From assembly GCA_029338675.1 (NCBI GenBank), contig JAQYAV010000132.1, forward strand, positions 1-51,869: DNA of 51,869 nt. The letters run 5' to 3'. A program made the position numbers and the translations under genes. Positions 24,007 through 33,140 of this stretch are shown one piece after another. Each line of letters starts with the position of its first letter. Within the stretch, counting starts at the first letter, position 1. The notes beneath the pieces are model-generated. The model did no database searches. It saw only the letters and a list, made by a program, of their open reading frames with translations, and was not told the DNA's origin. The DNA is from Lachnospiraceae bacterium. Its GTDB lineage: Bacteria > Bacillota > Clostridia > Lachnospirales > Lachnospiraceae.

Positions 24007-24642
24007 ATGAATGATTCAAACATTTATATATCATTACCACAAAGTACCTTGGTATTTTCAAAAAAAGTACATCTTGAAGATATTGCTACTATTTTATGTA
24101 TTGATAAAGACATTGAAAATAACATAAACAAACTAGAGTTATTTTCATTTCCAAGCCAGTCCAAACAACAGGTAATAAGTATTATGAAAATAATCCAGCT
24201 TATATCCAAGGCCTATAAAGGAGCAAACATTATTAATATTGGATACACAGAAACTATTGTATACTACCAGGAAAAAAAAGTTTCAAAAAAGTCTTTTGAT
24301 TCAAAAGCGTTATTCCTTATGCTAATTGCATTTCTTGGTACTGGATATTCAATTATGTCTTATAACGGCGATGTTGACACTAATAGTTTGTTAAATGATT
24401 TATTCAATATGTTTACTGGTATGAACAGGTTTGAAAATCCCTTTGAATATAACCTAAGTATTTTGTTTTACTCCCTTGGTCTTTTAATTGGAATGGTTGT
24501 TTTCTTCAATAAAGGCATAAATAAGAACAGCCAATATGATCCTTCTCCTTTGCAGGTGCAAATGAGACTTTATGAGAATGATATAAATTCCGCAATAATC
24601 ACAAATAGTCAGCGAAAGGGTAATACAATTGACATCGATTAA
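24007..24642 (+). CDS. spoVAA: Stage V sporulation protein AA
   Basis: 211 aa from the ATG at 24007, chosen because GCGAGGTG lies seven bases upstream; a longer frame begins at 23929 but lacks a site. The soluble N-terminal half begins DSNIYISLPQST, as in SpoVAA. Two membrane segments follow at about residues 103-120 and 150-172. SpoVA proteins form the inner-membrane complex that imports dipicolinic acid into the forespore and releases it on germination. First gene of the operon, overlapping spoVAB. I could not identify a convincing sigma-G promoter. Confidence 0.88.
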   Translation: MNDSNIYISLPQSTLVFSKKVHLEDIATILCIDKDIENNINKLELFSFPSQSKQQVISIMKIIQLISKAYKGANIINIGYTETIVYYQEKKVSKKSFDSKALFLMLIAFLGTGYSIMSYNGDVDTNSLLNDLFNMFTGMNRFENPFEYNLSILFYSLGLLIGMVVFFNKGINKNSQYDPSPLQVQMRLYENDINSAIITNSQRKGNTIDID

Positions 24643-25045
24643 AACTTATTTATTTTACATCTTTTGTATATTTGCAGGGAATGCCACAGCAGCAGGCTAC
24701 GTTGCATTTATCACTCTACTTGGTGTTTTCGACAAGCTTGCACAAAAATTAAAACAAATCAAAATGGCTCGTTTGATTGAGACAACAATTATACTTGGAG
24801 TCACTTTAGGAAACTTGCTCTATTTATTAAAACCAAGTCTAACACTTGGATATATACCATACATTATCCTATTACTATTTGGAGGCATATTTACAGGCTG
24901 CCTTGCTGGAGCATTAGCTGAAACCTTAAATCTTTTTCCTATTCTTTCTAACCGTCTTCATTTTCGAAAAGGATTGCCTTACATCCTAATATGTGCTGCC
25001 ATTGGAAAGGCTATAGGTTGTTTTATCCAGCTAACACTTTTTTAG
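24629..25045 (+). CDS. spoVAB: Stage V sporulation protein AB
   Basis: 138 aa, four membrane helices. The N-terminus (FCIFAGNATAAGYVAFITLL) and the GGIFTGCLAGALAETLNLFP block match SpoVAB. The start is a TTG at 24629, nine bases after AAAGGG. It overlaps the spoVAA end by 14 bases, so translation is coupled. Acts with SpoVAA in the spore inner membrane. Confidence 0.9.
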   Translation: MTSIKTYLFYIFCIFAGNATAAGYVAFITLLGVFDKLAQKLKQIKMARLIETTIILGVTLGNLLYLLKPSLTLGYIPYIILLLFGGIFTGCLAGALAETLNLFPILSNRLHFRKGLPYILICAAIGKAIGCFIQLTLF

Positions 25046-25171
25046 CATCTGTGAATTAAATACTAACAATTATAAGTATAATATTGACAATTATAATTAT
25101 GCTTGAAGCTATGATAATTTCACATTTAGTAGAAGGATTAAAATTATTATTTTAGTATTAAGGAGGATTAT

Positions 25172-25624
25172 ATGAATTCAAAGCAAACTGATGAAGAATA
25201 TAATAAATATGTTGAAGCAATCACACCAAAGCACAATCATGTTATAAATTGTTTTAATGCATTTTGGGTTGGTGGTTTCATTTGCCTTATTGGACAGATT
25301 ATTTACAATTATTTTTTTAACGTATTAAAGTTTAATGAACAAGATGCAGGTGCTTATACTTCAATTTGCTTAATCACCTTAAGTGTCTTATTAACTGGAT
25401 TTAATGTTTACAAAAAAATTGCAAAGGTTGGGGGTGCTGGTGCTCTTGTTCCTATAACAGGCTTTGCGAATTCAGTAGCTGCACCTACTATTGAGTATCA
25501 AAAAGAAGGCGAAGTCTTTGGTAAAGGTGTTAAAGTCTTTACCATTGCAGGACCAGTTATTTTGTTTGGTATTCTTACAAGTTTTATATTAGGCTTAATC
25601 TATTATGTACTGCATATAATATAG
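25172..25624 (+). CDS. spoVAC: Stage V sporulation protein AC
   Basis: 150 aa with four membrane helices. The opening EYNKYVEAITPKHNHVINC and the block GGAGALVPITGFANSVAAP are characteristic. In Bacillus SpoVAC behaves as a mechanosensitive dipicolinic-acid channel. A strong AAGGAGG precedes the ATG. A gap of 126 bases separates it from spoVAB, enough for an internal promoter. Confidence 0.95.
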   Translation: MNSKQTDEEYNKYVEAITPKHNHVINCFNAFWVGGFICLIGQIIYNYFFNVLKFNEQDAGAYTSICLITLSVLLTGFNVYKKIAKVGGAGALVPITGFANSVAAPTIEYQKEGEVFGKGVKVFTIAGPVILFGILTSFILGLIYYVLHII

Positions 25625-25701
25625 TTTTTTCTTTTGTCTCAAGCAACTAAAATATTTAAGCAAAGTTTAAATTGAAAAATTAGAAAGTATAGAGAATAAG
25701 T

Positions 25702-26748
25702 ATGAAAGATATAATTTTAGAAAATCAATCATTAGGAAAACAAAGTATTAAATTTGCCAACCCTCCAGCTATTATTAGCAGAAGCTCTGTAGTTGGTGAA
25801 TTAGAGGGAAATGGACCTCTCTCATCATATTTCGATGTAATTGAATCAGATCCAACCTTTGGAAAAGATAATTGGGAAGAAGGTGAATCGGAAATGATTC
25901 GTCAAGCTGCTCAATTAGCCATATCAAAATCCGGACTTCAAAAGGAAGACATCAAATACATTTTTGGTGGCGACCTACTAGGACAGCTTATTGGAACAAC
26001 CTTTGGATTAAAAGACTTAAACATCCCTGTTTTTGGATTATATGGTGCCTGTTCAACCTGTGGTGAAGCCCTGTCTTTAGCTTCTATGTGTGTAGCTGCG
26101 GGATATGCAAGACACACCCTTGCAATTACAAGCAGTCACTACGGAAGTGCCGAAAAGCAATTCAGATTTCCACTTGAATATGGAAATCAGCGTCCCCTTA
26201 GTGCTACTTGGACAGTCACTGGTTCTGGAGCTTTTGTGCTATCTTCCACTTCAAAAGAACAGCCTATGCTCAACTATCCAAGAATTGTTGGTATTACTAC
26301 TGGTAAAATTGTTGACTATGGTGTCAAGGACAGCATGAATATGGGTGCCTGCATGGCTCCAGCTGCAGCCGATGTAATCTATCAAGCTCTTGAAGACTTT
26401 AATTTAAAACCAGATTACTTTGATAAAATTGTAACTGGGGATTTAGGTAAAATTGGAAGTTCAATCTTAATAAAACTGCTTAAAGATAACAACATCAACA
26501 TCGAAGAAAAGCATTTCGACTGTGGTGTTGAAATATATGACAACTCCCTTCAAGATACCCACAGTGGCGGTAGTGGATGTGGTTGTTCTGCAGTAACCTT
26601 GGCAAGTTATCTTCTCCATTTAATGGATGAAAATGAACTCAAAAAAATACTCTTTGTACCAACTGGTGCTCTACTATCAACAGTAAGCTTCAACGAAGGG
26701 CAAACTATCCCTGGAACTGCACATGCTCTTCTCATTGAAAAAGAATAA
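25702..26748 (+). CDS. spoVAD: Stage V sporulation protein AD
   Basis: 348 aa with a thiolase/ketoacyl-synthase III-like fold. Visible family blocks are NPPAIISRSSVVGELEGNGP near the N-terminus, GACSTCGEALSLASM (the Cys region), VTGDLGKIGS, and HSGGSGCGCSAVT. In Bacillus it binds dipicolinic acid on the cytoplasmic face of the SpoVA channel and has no synthase activity. The ribosome-binding site is weak. The stop codon lies inside one copy of a 15-base direct repeat. Confidence 0.97.
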   Translation: MKDIILENQSLGKQSIKFANPPAIISRSSVVGELEGNGPLSSYFDVIESDPTFGKDNWEEGESEMIRQAAQLAISKSGLQKEDIKYIFGGDLLGQLIGTTFGLKDLNIPVFGLYGACSTCGEALSLASMCVAAGYARHTLAITSSHYGSAEKQFRFPLEYGNQRPLSATWTVTGSGAFVLSSTSKEQPMLNYPRIVGITTGKIVDYGVKDSMNMGACMAPAAADVIYQALEDFNLKPDYFDKIVTGDLGKIGSSILIKLLKDNNINIEEKHFDCGVEIYDNSLQDTHSGGSGCGCSAVTLASYLLHLMDENELKKILFVPTGALLSTVSFNEGQTIPGTAHALLIEKE

Positions 26749-26788
26749 CTGCATTGTAATAATTATATTGAACTAACTGCATTGTAAT
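26746..26788. repeat. 15-base direct repeat at the end of spoVAD
   Basis: TAACTGCATTGTAAT occurs at 26746-26760 and 26774-26788. The first copy contains the spoVAD stop codon. It looks like a short duplication left by slippage or an insertion event. Confidence 0.6.
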
Positions 26789-26829
26789 CACCACAAAAGA
26801 CAATTCTATCACCTAAACAGCCATATTTT

Positions 26830-26926
26830 CACTAAGCGCTTGCGAAAAGGATTTTTGTCTTTCAAAGCTACGACTACAGGAAGCAGTCTCCTATATTATC
26901 AAAGTTCTTTTCGCAAGCGCCTAGTG
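26830..26926. repeat. Long inverted repeat between spoVAD and spoVAE
   Basis: Arms CACTAAGCGCTTGCGAAAAG (26830-26849) and its complement (26907-26926) pair over 20 bases with one mismatch, around a 57-base loop. The stem is far more GC-rich than its surroundings. There is no T run, so it is not a standard terminator. It could act as an attenuator, an mRNA processing site, or a small mobile inverted repeat. Confidence 0.8.
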
Positions 26927-26996
26927 ATAGGTAGCTAATAAGGAGGTAATGTAAATTTAGTTTACCATTTGGTTAAATGAAATTTACAAAGGTAGG

Positions 26997-27356
26997 ATGG
27001 AATATTTTATTTCTTTTATGGTTGGTGGAACAATTTGTGTATTTGCCCAGATTTTGATGGATACTACAAAGCTTTTGCCAGGAAGAGTAATGGTTATTTT
27101 AGTGTGTACCGGAGTTTTTCTTGGTAGTGTTGGCTTATATAAGCCATTGATTGATTTTGCAGGCGCTGGCGCATTTGTTCCTCTAACAGGCTTTGGATAT
27201 AATCTATGGAAAGGAATGGTAGAAGCAGTTAATAAAGATGGATTTATTGGTTTGTTTCGCGGTGGCTTCACTTCAGCATCAGTAGGTACTTCTGCAGCAC
27301 TAATAATATCTTATATAGCATCACTGTTTTTTTCACCTAAATTTCCAAAGCAATAA
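26997..27356 (+). CDS. spoVAE: Stage V sporulation protein AE
   Basis: 119 aa, three to four membrane helices. The family features are the start MEYFISFMVGGTICVFAQIL, then DFAGAGAFVPLTGFGYNLWKG, and a C-terminal Gly-Ala-rich helix, the small SpoVAE(b) type related to SpoVAC. The start at 26997 agrees with homologues, although its ribosome-binding site (AAAGG, four bases away) is poor. A strong AAGGAGGT at 26939-26946 instead precedes an ATG-TAA minimal frame. This and the inverted repeat upstream suggest translational control. A terminator follows. Confidence 0.92.
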   Translation: MEYFISFMVGGTICVFAQILMDTTKLLPGRVMVILVCTGVFLGSVGLYKPLIDFAGAGAFVPLTGFGYNLWKGMVEAVNKDGFIGLFRGGFTSASVGTSAALIISYIASLFFSPKFPKQ

Positions 27357-27370
27357 ACTAATAATAAAAG

Positions 27371-27418
27371 CACTTGGAGATTTGAGACAGTCAGCTCAAA
27401 TTCCAAGTGTTCTTTTTT
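27371..27418 (+). terminator. Terminator of the spoVA operon
   Basis: Stem CACTTGGA-ATTTGAG / CTCAAAT-TCCAAGTG (27371-27409) followed by TTCTTTTTT. It lies between the convergent spoVAE and SulP genes and may serve both. Confidence 0.88.
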
Positions 27419-27469
27419 CTTCAAAATTTATTTGTTGATATTGTTACAGCAATCTTTCCATCTTCATAA

Positions 27470-29602
27470 TCACACTTTATTAATGTCATTTTCCCTTAAT
27501 TGTATTACCATTTCATACACTCTAGGATGCTTTTTCTTTAAATGTTCATCTAAAATATGTCTTCGTTCTATAAAACGCTCAGCTAATTCAGGATGTTTTT
27601 TTGATATTCTATCGTAGACCTTCTTTCTATGTTCTTCTATTTTCATAGCCAGAGTTTGTTCATCATTACCTGAGACATTCACGATTTCCTTTAAATGCTC
27701 CTCAAGGTGCTCAAGCCATTCATCCTCATCTAACTCCTCCATATGAGCCCATCTGCCATGTAAAAGCTCCTCGATATCACCATTTTCCTTTAGTTGTTCT
27801 ATTTGAAGCATAATTTGTTTTTCAATCTGTTTTTCTGCATCTGACCCAAAAGCCCAGACAAACTCCTGAACTCTGTTATCTGCTCGTTTTCTTGACGCGC
27901 TTAGTTTTTCATTGTCAATTCCGTCCTCCAAAGGATATGGTCGACTAATTCCTACATCCTTTAGCGCAATATGTATTGTTCTTCTTACACAGCCCTCTTC
28001 TATCAAATATCCAAGCCCTAATTTTCTAAACTGCTCATTGACATCCGCTATGTGCTCTGTAATATAAAAGCAAATTCCTTTTTGTTTTAAGGATTCATGG
28101 ATACGTTTTATGCAATCTGCTGCTGTAATATCAAGACTGCCAATACCTCCTGCATCCAATATAACCACCCTTGTATCTGGTTTTATATTTTCTTCAATAT
28201 CATTTTTTAGTATCTGTGCATTTGCAAAAAACAAATTACTGCTAAATCGATAAATTACAACACCCAAAAGCGCATGTATCTGACTGCCTTCTTTTAAATC
28301 CCTAAAATGTCGATGGCCCGGTTGGATTCCAAGAAAGCAGGTTGATGGCTTTGATGTACGAATAATCATTTCAGCAAAGGAAAGCAAAATGCCAATCAGT
28401 ACTCCATTAATTGTTCCAAGAAGTAAAACCCCCATAAAAGCGCCTATAAAAATAAAGCACTCTGTTCGGCTTGCCTTCCATAATCGTACTGCCAAATCAA
28501 ATTCTGTGGCACCCATCAAAGCCGAAATGACTATGGCCGTTAAGACAGGTATAGGAAGGTACCCTATAAATCCTGTTCCACATAAAAGCAATATAAGCAT
28601 TGAAAGTCCTGCTACTATGGATGTGAGCTGTGTTTTCCCCTGATACTGCTCACTCATTGCAGTCCTTGATACCGAACCATTTGTTGGGCAACAGCCTATA
28701 AACGCCGACATAAAAACTCCCGCCGAAAAAGCAAGTATTTCCTGATTATCATCGACACGATCCCCGTTCTTCTGAGCAAAATTATTTTCCGCCAATAGCG
28801 TTTCAGCCATAATAACTACTGCAACAGATAAGCTTACAACTACAGCATCCTTTACTGGTATTACTGACAAATCAGGAATGTTCCACTTAGGAAGTCCTGG
28901 TTCTATCTTTTGAAGTGTCTGAATTCCTAACTCTCTTGCATTTCCAAATCTTGTGTAGCAGGCCCCCAACAGCATAAGTACAACAGCCATTGGGAATTTA
29001 GGAATAATTTTTTTTGATAAAAGCAAAATTAAAAGAGAAAATACTCCAAGTATAACAGATGGTACATTTATATGATTCAATGTTTCTCCAATGTGCTTCA
29101 CTAGTTCAAATAATTCTCCTGTTCCAGAAGTTCCACCCATAATTTTAGGCACCTGCATTAAAATAATAGTTGAACAAATTCCTGTAATAAAACCTCCCAT
29201 AACAGGCGCTGATATGTAATTTACAAGCTTACCAGCCTTCATAAAATAAAATGCAAGTAGCCATAGAGCCACAAAAAATGTAAGGACTGGAACAACAGCT
29301 ACTGCTTCCTGTGACCCTGCCTCTATCCCAAGAGTTATAAGCTCCGAACCAATTAATGCGGCTGGAGCAGCATCAACTCCAAAAATAAGCTGTGGTGATG
29401 TTGATAATAGAGCAAATACCAAAATAGGAAACACTGAGCCATACAGACCATAAACAGCTGGCAATCCTGCAATCAGTGCGTATCCCATGGATATTGGAAT
29501 GGAAACTGCCATAATGATAAGCCCTGCTACCAAATCATTTCCTAAATTTTTTTTATTATAATGTCGCAATGTATGTGCCAAAGACACCCTCATATAGTTC
29601 AT
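27470..29602 (-). CDS. SulP family anion transporter with STAS domain and long helical tail
   Basis: 710 aa. Residues ~10-420 form the SulP membrane domain: DLVAGLIIMAVSIPISMGYALIAGLP is the family signature, followed by some 12-14 helices. A STAS domain follows at about 440-555 (VVILDAGGIGSLDITAADCI). SulP proteins carry sulfate, bicarbonate or other anions; the substrate is not evident. Unusually there is a tail of ~140 residues after STAS, very charged, helical and rich in Glu/His/Lys (HMEELDEDEWLEHLEEHLKE; KKHPELAERFIERRHILDEH). Typical bacterial SulP proteins end near 550-600. A single gene, convergent with spoVA. Confidence 0.9.
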   Translation of the reverse strand: MNYMRVSLAHTLRHYNKKNLGNDLVAGLIIMAVSIPISMGYALIAGLPAVYGLYGSVFPILVFALLSTSPQLIFGVDAAPAALIGSELITLGIEAGSQEAVAVVPVLTFFVALWLLAFYFMKAGKLVNYISAPVMGGFITGICSTIILMQVPKIMGGTSGTGELFELVKHIGETLNHINVPSVILGVFSLLILLLSKKIIPKFPMAVVLMLLGACYTRFGNARELGIQTLQKIEPGLPKWNIPDLSVIPVKDAVVVSLSVAVVIMAETLLAENNFAQKNGDRVDDNQEILAFSAGVFMSAFIGCCPTNGSVSRTAMSEQYQGKTQLTSIVAGLSMLILLLCGTGFIGYLPIPVLTAIVISALMGATEFDLAVRLWKASRTECFIFIGAFMGVLLLGTINGVLIGILLSFAEMIIRTSKPSTCFLGIQPGHRHFRDLKEGSQIHALLGVVIYRFSSNLFFANAQILKNDIEENIKPDTRVVILDAGGIGSLDITAADCIKRIHESLKQKGICFYITEHIADVNEQFRKLGLGYLIEEGCVRRTIHIALKDVGISRPYPLEDGIDNEKLSASRKRADNRVQEFVWAFGSDAEKQIEKQIMLQIEQLKENGDIEELLHGRWAHMEELDEDEWLEHLEEHLKEIVNVSGNDEQTLAMKIEEHRKKVYDRISKKHPELAERFIERRHILDEHLKKKHPRVYEMVIQLRENDINKV

Positions 29603-29743
29603 CTCCTTATGTCTTTTTATAGCTGCAATCTTTCATTGTATTATTAGGCTAATATCTATAACCTTAATTAATTATACAATACCTTACTTATCTTTCCATC
29701 AAAAAATCAACATTTATATATACTCACCTTGTAAGCAAATCAT
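29603..29743. other. Upstream region of the SulP gene
   Basis: AT-rich stretch between the SulP start and the terminator of the penicillin-binding-protein gene. I see no gene and no confident promoter. Confidence 0.5.
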
Positions 29744-29777
29744 AAAAATTGCCAAAGTAATATCAAATTACTTTGGC
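29744..29777 (-). terminator. Terminator after the PBP1 gene
   Basis: Perfect stem GCCAAAGTAAT/ATTACTTTGGC (29751-29777). On the minus strand it is followed by AATTTTTATG, 34 bases past the stop codon. Confidence 0.85.
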
Positions 29778-29810
29778 AACATATTTTTATTCTAATACAA
29801 TAATTACAAA

Positions 29811-32800
29811 TTATTCTGTTGTAAGCTTTCCAACGTCATACTTTTCTATAATTCTTGCAAATTTAGCAAATAAGCCGTTCAGATAATTATTTTTCGAAGC
29901 ATGTTTCTCACGTTCTATAGGGGAAACGTCTTGTTGATTTTCATCTGTTGTGGCTTCTGTTGGAGCTTCTGTTTGGGCTTCTGTTGGCGCCTCTGTTGTT
30001 GACGCCTCTGTTGTTGGCGTCTCTGTTGTTGACGCCTCTGTTGTTGGTGCCTCTGTTGTTGGCGCCTCTGTTGTTGGTGCCTCTGTTGTTGGTTCAGGCT
30101 TTGGTTGCACTGGCTTTGGAGTTTCTGGCTGACTAACCCTCTCAAATGTTGCACTAATTGAAATATCCGATTGAGCATTAGCTACAAAATACTGACTAAC
30201 TGCACCTACACTCGCTCCATTTACAATAACATCCTTTATTCTATATCCAGAATTCGGCGTAATAGTAATAGAAACGCTAGAACCCTTACTTACAGTTGCT
30301 GGTGCCGAGATTGTTCCGCCTTCTCCACAAGAAACATTAATTGTTATTTTGTCCTTATCCTTCTTGTCCTTATCCTTATCCTTATCCTTCTTGTCTTTAT
30401 CCTTGTCATCCTTATGAATATCACATTTTTCTTCTGTATATTCATATCCTTCTGCTTCTGCTTTTGATATGCCCGAGCCAATCAAAAGAACCTTCTGTCC
30501 AAGAGCGTTCTCTTCAACAGTAAATTCTATTGTCTCTGGACACTTATCAGTAGCAACCTTCTTAGATTCCTTACAGAGTTTAATTGTATTATGTCCAGTA
30601 CATGTTCCACCTGGCGAAAAATCAATATCTGCATAATCTGAACAAGTAGGACATCCAGATACTGGGTACTTTCCAGATATCTTACATAGTGTAACGGTTT
30701 TTATATCATCTGGTCTTTCAAAGTCTAAGCTTGGATCTTGTCCTTCCATCTCAGCTATCTGATCCATAACATCTCGCCAAATATTCTCATGTACAACACC
30801 TGTATTAAGAGTAATATTTGTATCATATCCCATCCAAATAGATGCTGTATAATATGGTGTCATTCCACAGAACCATAAGTCATATGAGCTTGAAGTTGTA
30901 CCTGTCTTTCCTGCACAAGTAATTCCTGTTCTAAGTCTACACGCAGTACCTGTACCACCCGTTACAACTGACTTCATTCCTTCAATAAGCTGAAAAGCAG
31001 TTGAAGGCTTCATAACTCTCTTACTATTTGGTGTGGTATTATCAATTATTACATTTCCTTCGTGGTCAACTACCTTTGAATATACAACTGGTTTAACATA
31101 TACTCCATTATTTGCTATAGAAGCATATGCAGCCGTCATCTCATAAGTATTAACACCAACTGTAAGACCACCAAGTGCACAAGATTGATTTATATCTGAT
31201 ATGATTCCTCCGTCAGAGTCAACATCTCTCTCAACCAATGTAGTTAATCCTACCTTAAGTAAGTAATCATATGCAACCTCTGGAGTAACCTTAGTAATTG
31301 CCTTTACCGCAAGTACATTCATAGAATCTCTTATACCGTCTCTACTTGTACAATATCCTCTATATCCACCATACCAGTTATTAACAGGATTACCATTAAC
31401 ATAGTTATATGGCTCATCCTTAAATGGTGTTGCAAGCGCTCCTTCACCTGTATCAAACAAAGGAAGATATGCTGCCAAAATCTTAAAAGTAGAACCAGGC
31501 TGACGTGGTGAATCTGTAGCTCTGTTAAGAGATAAGTTTGCAGTCTTTTTACCCTTTCCTCCAAATATCGCTTTAACAAATCCTGTCTTTTGATCCATTA
31601 TTGTAAATGAAAACTGTGGCTGTGGCACACAATCAAACATCTCTGATTCAAATGTTCCACCAGTTTCATTAAGCATAGCTTCTTTAAATTCATCAGCTGC
31701 AATTCTCGCTTCTTCTTCAGAATCAAATAACATTGTATATCGCTCTAAATCATAGGTATTGATAAAATAATTCATCATATTACCTCTTGAGTAATTATGA
31801 GGTGTTTTTCCATCTGGATCTATTATTGTAAGATTATAATCCAAGCCTACCTTTGCCTCAAGGTATTCAACATAGCTATCGTCATTTATAACAGTATCAC
31901 AGATATCCTGAATTGCCTTATCCTGTACAGAATATACTGAATATCCACCTGTATATATAAGATTCCAAGCCTCTGTTTCAGTACAACTATAAATCTCCTG
32001 AAATTCTTCGTTTAACTTTTTTAAGATTGTATCTTCATAAAATGTATTAACAGTATCATTAGCAATCTGTCTTTCATTTTCTTGAGTAATACGAGCATAC
32101 ACGTCATCTGCTATTGCAGCATTATACTGTTCCTGTGTAATATACTCAAGCTCCTTCATCTTATCTAGTACATCTTTTCTTCTCATAGCATTATTCTCTG
32201 GATAAATAACAGGATCATATTTTGAAGGATTCTGTGTAATACCAGCAATAACAGCTATCTCCGATATACTAAGCTCAGTCATATCTTTTCCGAAATATTG
32301 TTCAGCAGCAGTCTGAATACCATTAGTACCTCTTCCTAAATAAATTGTATTAAGATAGTACTCTACTATCTGCTCCTTTGTATATCTCTTCTCTAATTCA
32401 AGTGCCAAATACTGCTCTTGAACCTTTCTTTCTACTGAATCTAAAAATGTGTTTTCCCCCATACCAACATTAAATACCTTATTCTTAATAAGCTGCTGAG
32501 TTAATGTACTGGCACCTTCATCAAAGTTCTTACTAGCAACACCCTTAACAAAGGCTCTCATGATACCTTTTACATCGATACCATTATGAGTCCAGAAACG
32601 CTCATCTTCAATCGCAACAAAGGCATTAACTATATCCTTAGGTATATCCTCAAAATACACGTACTCACGGTTAGAATCAATTGTCGAAATCTCCCGTTCC
32701 ACATTGCCATTAACATCATATATTATGGTTCTAAATCCCTTCGGTGCTATAGTAATTGTATTTATATCAGGTGCATGATCCAAAATACCCTTCATCATAC

Positions 32801-32951
32801 CAAATCCTGCACCAGCTCCCGCAATGATTACAGCTAATATAGCAACAAGAAATACCCTGAATATATTAACAAGTATTTTTCTCTTATTACGCTGAGATTT
32901 GGAAACCAATTTTTTCTGTTTCTTAATAGTTTCCTGTTTTGAATAGCCCAT
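29811..32951 (-). CDS. Class A penicillin-binding protein (PBP1) with repeat-rich C-terminal tail
   Basis: 1046 aa, longer than usual (~700-900). A basic cytoplasmic stretch is followed by one membrane anchor (residues ~29-52). The glycosyltransferase (GT51) domain has EDERF at 115-119 and EGASTLTQQ at 145-153. The transpeptidase has S487-TFK, S543-MN and K682-TG. Past ~860 come a Lys-Asp repeat (KDKDKKDKDKDKD), a ~70-residue domain like the bacterial beta-repeats of surface proteins (ISAPATVSKGSSVSITITPNS), and a TTEAP five-residue repeat. The enzyme polymerises and cross-links peptidoglycan; the tail may span or bind the wall. Gene preceded by 22-base repeats. Confidence 0.95.
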   Translation of the reverse strand: MGYSKQETIKKQKKLVSKSQRNKRKILVNIFRVFLVAILAVIIAGAGAGFGMMKGILDHAPDINTITIAPKGFRTIIYDVNGNVEREISTIDSNREYVYFEDIPKDIVNAFVAIEDERFWTHNGIDVKGIMRAFVKGVASKNFDEGASTLTQQLIKNKVFNVGMGENTFLDSVERKVQEQYLALELEKRYTKEQIVEYYLNTIYLGRGTNGIQTAAEQYFGKDMTELSISEIAVIAGITQNPSKYDPVIYPENNAMRRKDVLDKMKELEYITQEQYNAAIADDVYARITQENERQIANDTVNTFYEDTILKKLNEEFQEIYSCTETEAWNLIYTGGYSVYSVQDKAIQDICDTVINDDSYVEYLEAKVGLDYNLTIIDPDGKTPHNYSRGNMMNYFINTYDLERYTMLFDSEEEARIAADEFKEAMLNETGGTFESEMFDCVPQPQFSFTIMDQKTGFVKAIFGGKGKKTANLSLNRATDSPRQPGSTFKILAAYLPLFDTGEGALATPFKDEPYNYVNGNPVNNWYGGYRGYCTSRDGIRDSMNVLAVKAITKVTPEVAYDYLLKVGLTTLVERDVDSDGGIISDINQSCALGGLTVGVNTYEMTAAYASIANNGVYVKPVVYSKVVDHEGNVIIDNTTPNSKRVMKPSTAFQLIEGMKSVVTGGTGTACRLRTGITCAGKTGTTSSSYDLWFCGMTPYYTASIWMGYDTNITLNTGVVHENIWRDVMDQIAEMEGQDPSLDFERPDDIKTVTLCKISGKYPVSGCPTCSDYADIDFSPGGTCTGHNTIKLCKESKKVATDKCPETIEFTVEENALGQKVLLIGSGISKAEAEGYEYTEEKCDIHKDDKDKDKKDKDKDKDKKDKDKITINVSCGEGGTISAPATVSKGSSVSITITPNSGYRIKDVIVNGASVGAVSQYFVANAQSDISISATFERVSQPETPKPVQPKPEPTTEAPTTEAPTTEAPTTEASTTETPTTEASTTEAPTEAQTEAPTEATTDENQQDVSPIEREKHASKNNYLNGLFAKFARIIEKYDVGKLTTE
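29952..30091. repeat. 15-base minisatellite in the PBP1 tail
   Basis: About nine tandem copies of a 15-base unit (GCCTCTGTTGTTGGC-like on the plus strand) encode Thr-Thr-Glu-Ala-Pro/Ser. The regular repeat also keeps several antisense frames open, which are not genes. Such minisatellites change copy number between strains. Confidence 0.9.
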
Positions 32952-33028
32952 TGAGCTACTACCTCCCTCTTAATTATATAATCTAATCTATATATTTTAG
33001 CAGAATTTTAACAAAAAATCTACAATAA

Positions 33029-33116
33029 TCATAACAGTTACTAACTTTTATCATAATAGCTATTAACTTTTATCATAACAGTTACTAACCTTTATCATAA
33101 TAGCTATTGATTATTT
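33029..33116. repeat. Four 22-base direct repeats upstream of the PBP1 gene
   Basis: Units at 33029-33050, 33051-33072, 33073-33094 and 33095-33116, each beginning TCATAA. Units 1 and 3 (TCATAACAGTTACTAAC) and units 2 and 4 (TCATAATAGCTATT) form two alternating types; the last unit is diverged at its end. The period is two turns of the helix. They end about 80 bases before the PBP1 start, just upstream of a possible promoter. Probably binding sites for a regulator. Confidence 0.75.
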
Positions 33117-33140
33117 ATTTTAGAATTATACGCATATGCC

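Noticed and set aside
29915-30178. Several open frames on both strands of about 60-87 codons
   Set aside because: They exist only because the 15-base minisatellite of the PBP1 tail contains no stop in other frames.
33029-33116. CRISPR array
   Set aside because: Units are contiguous without unique spacers, and no cas genes lie nearby.
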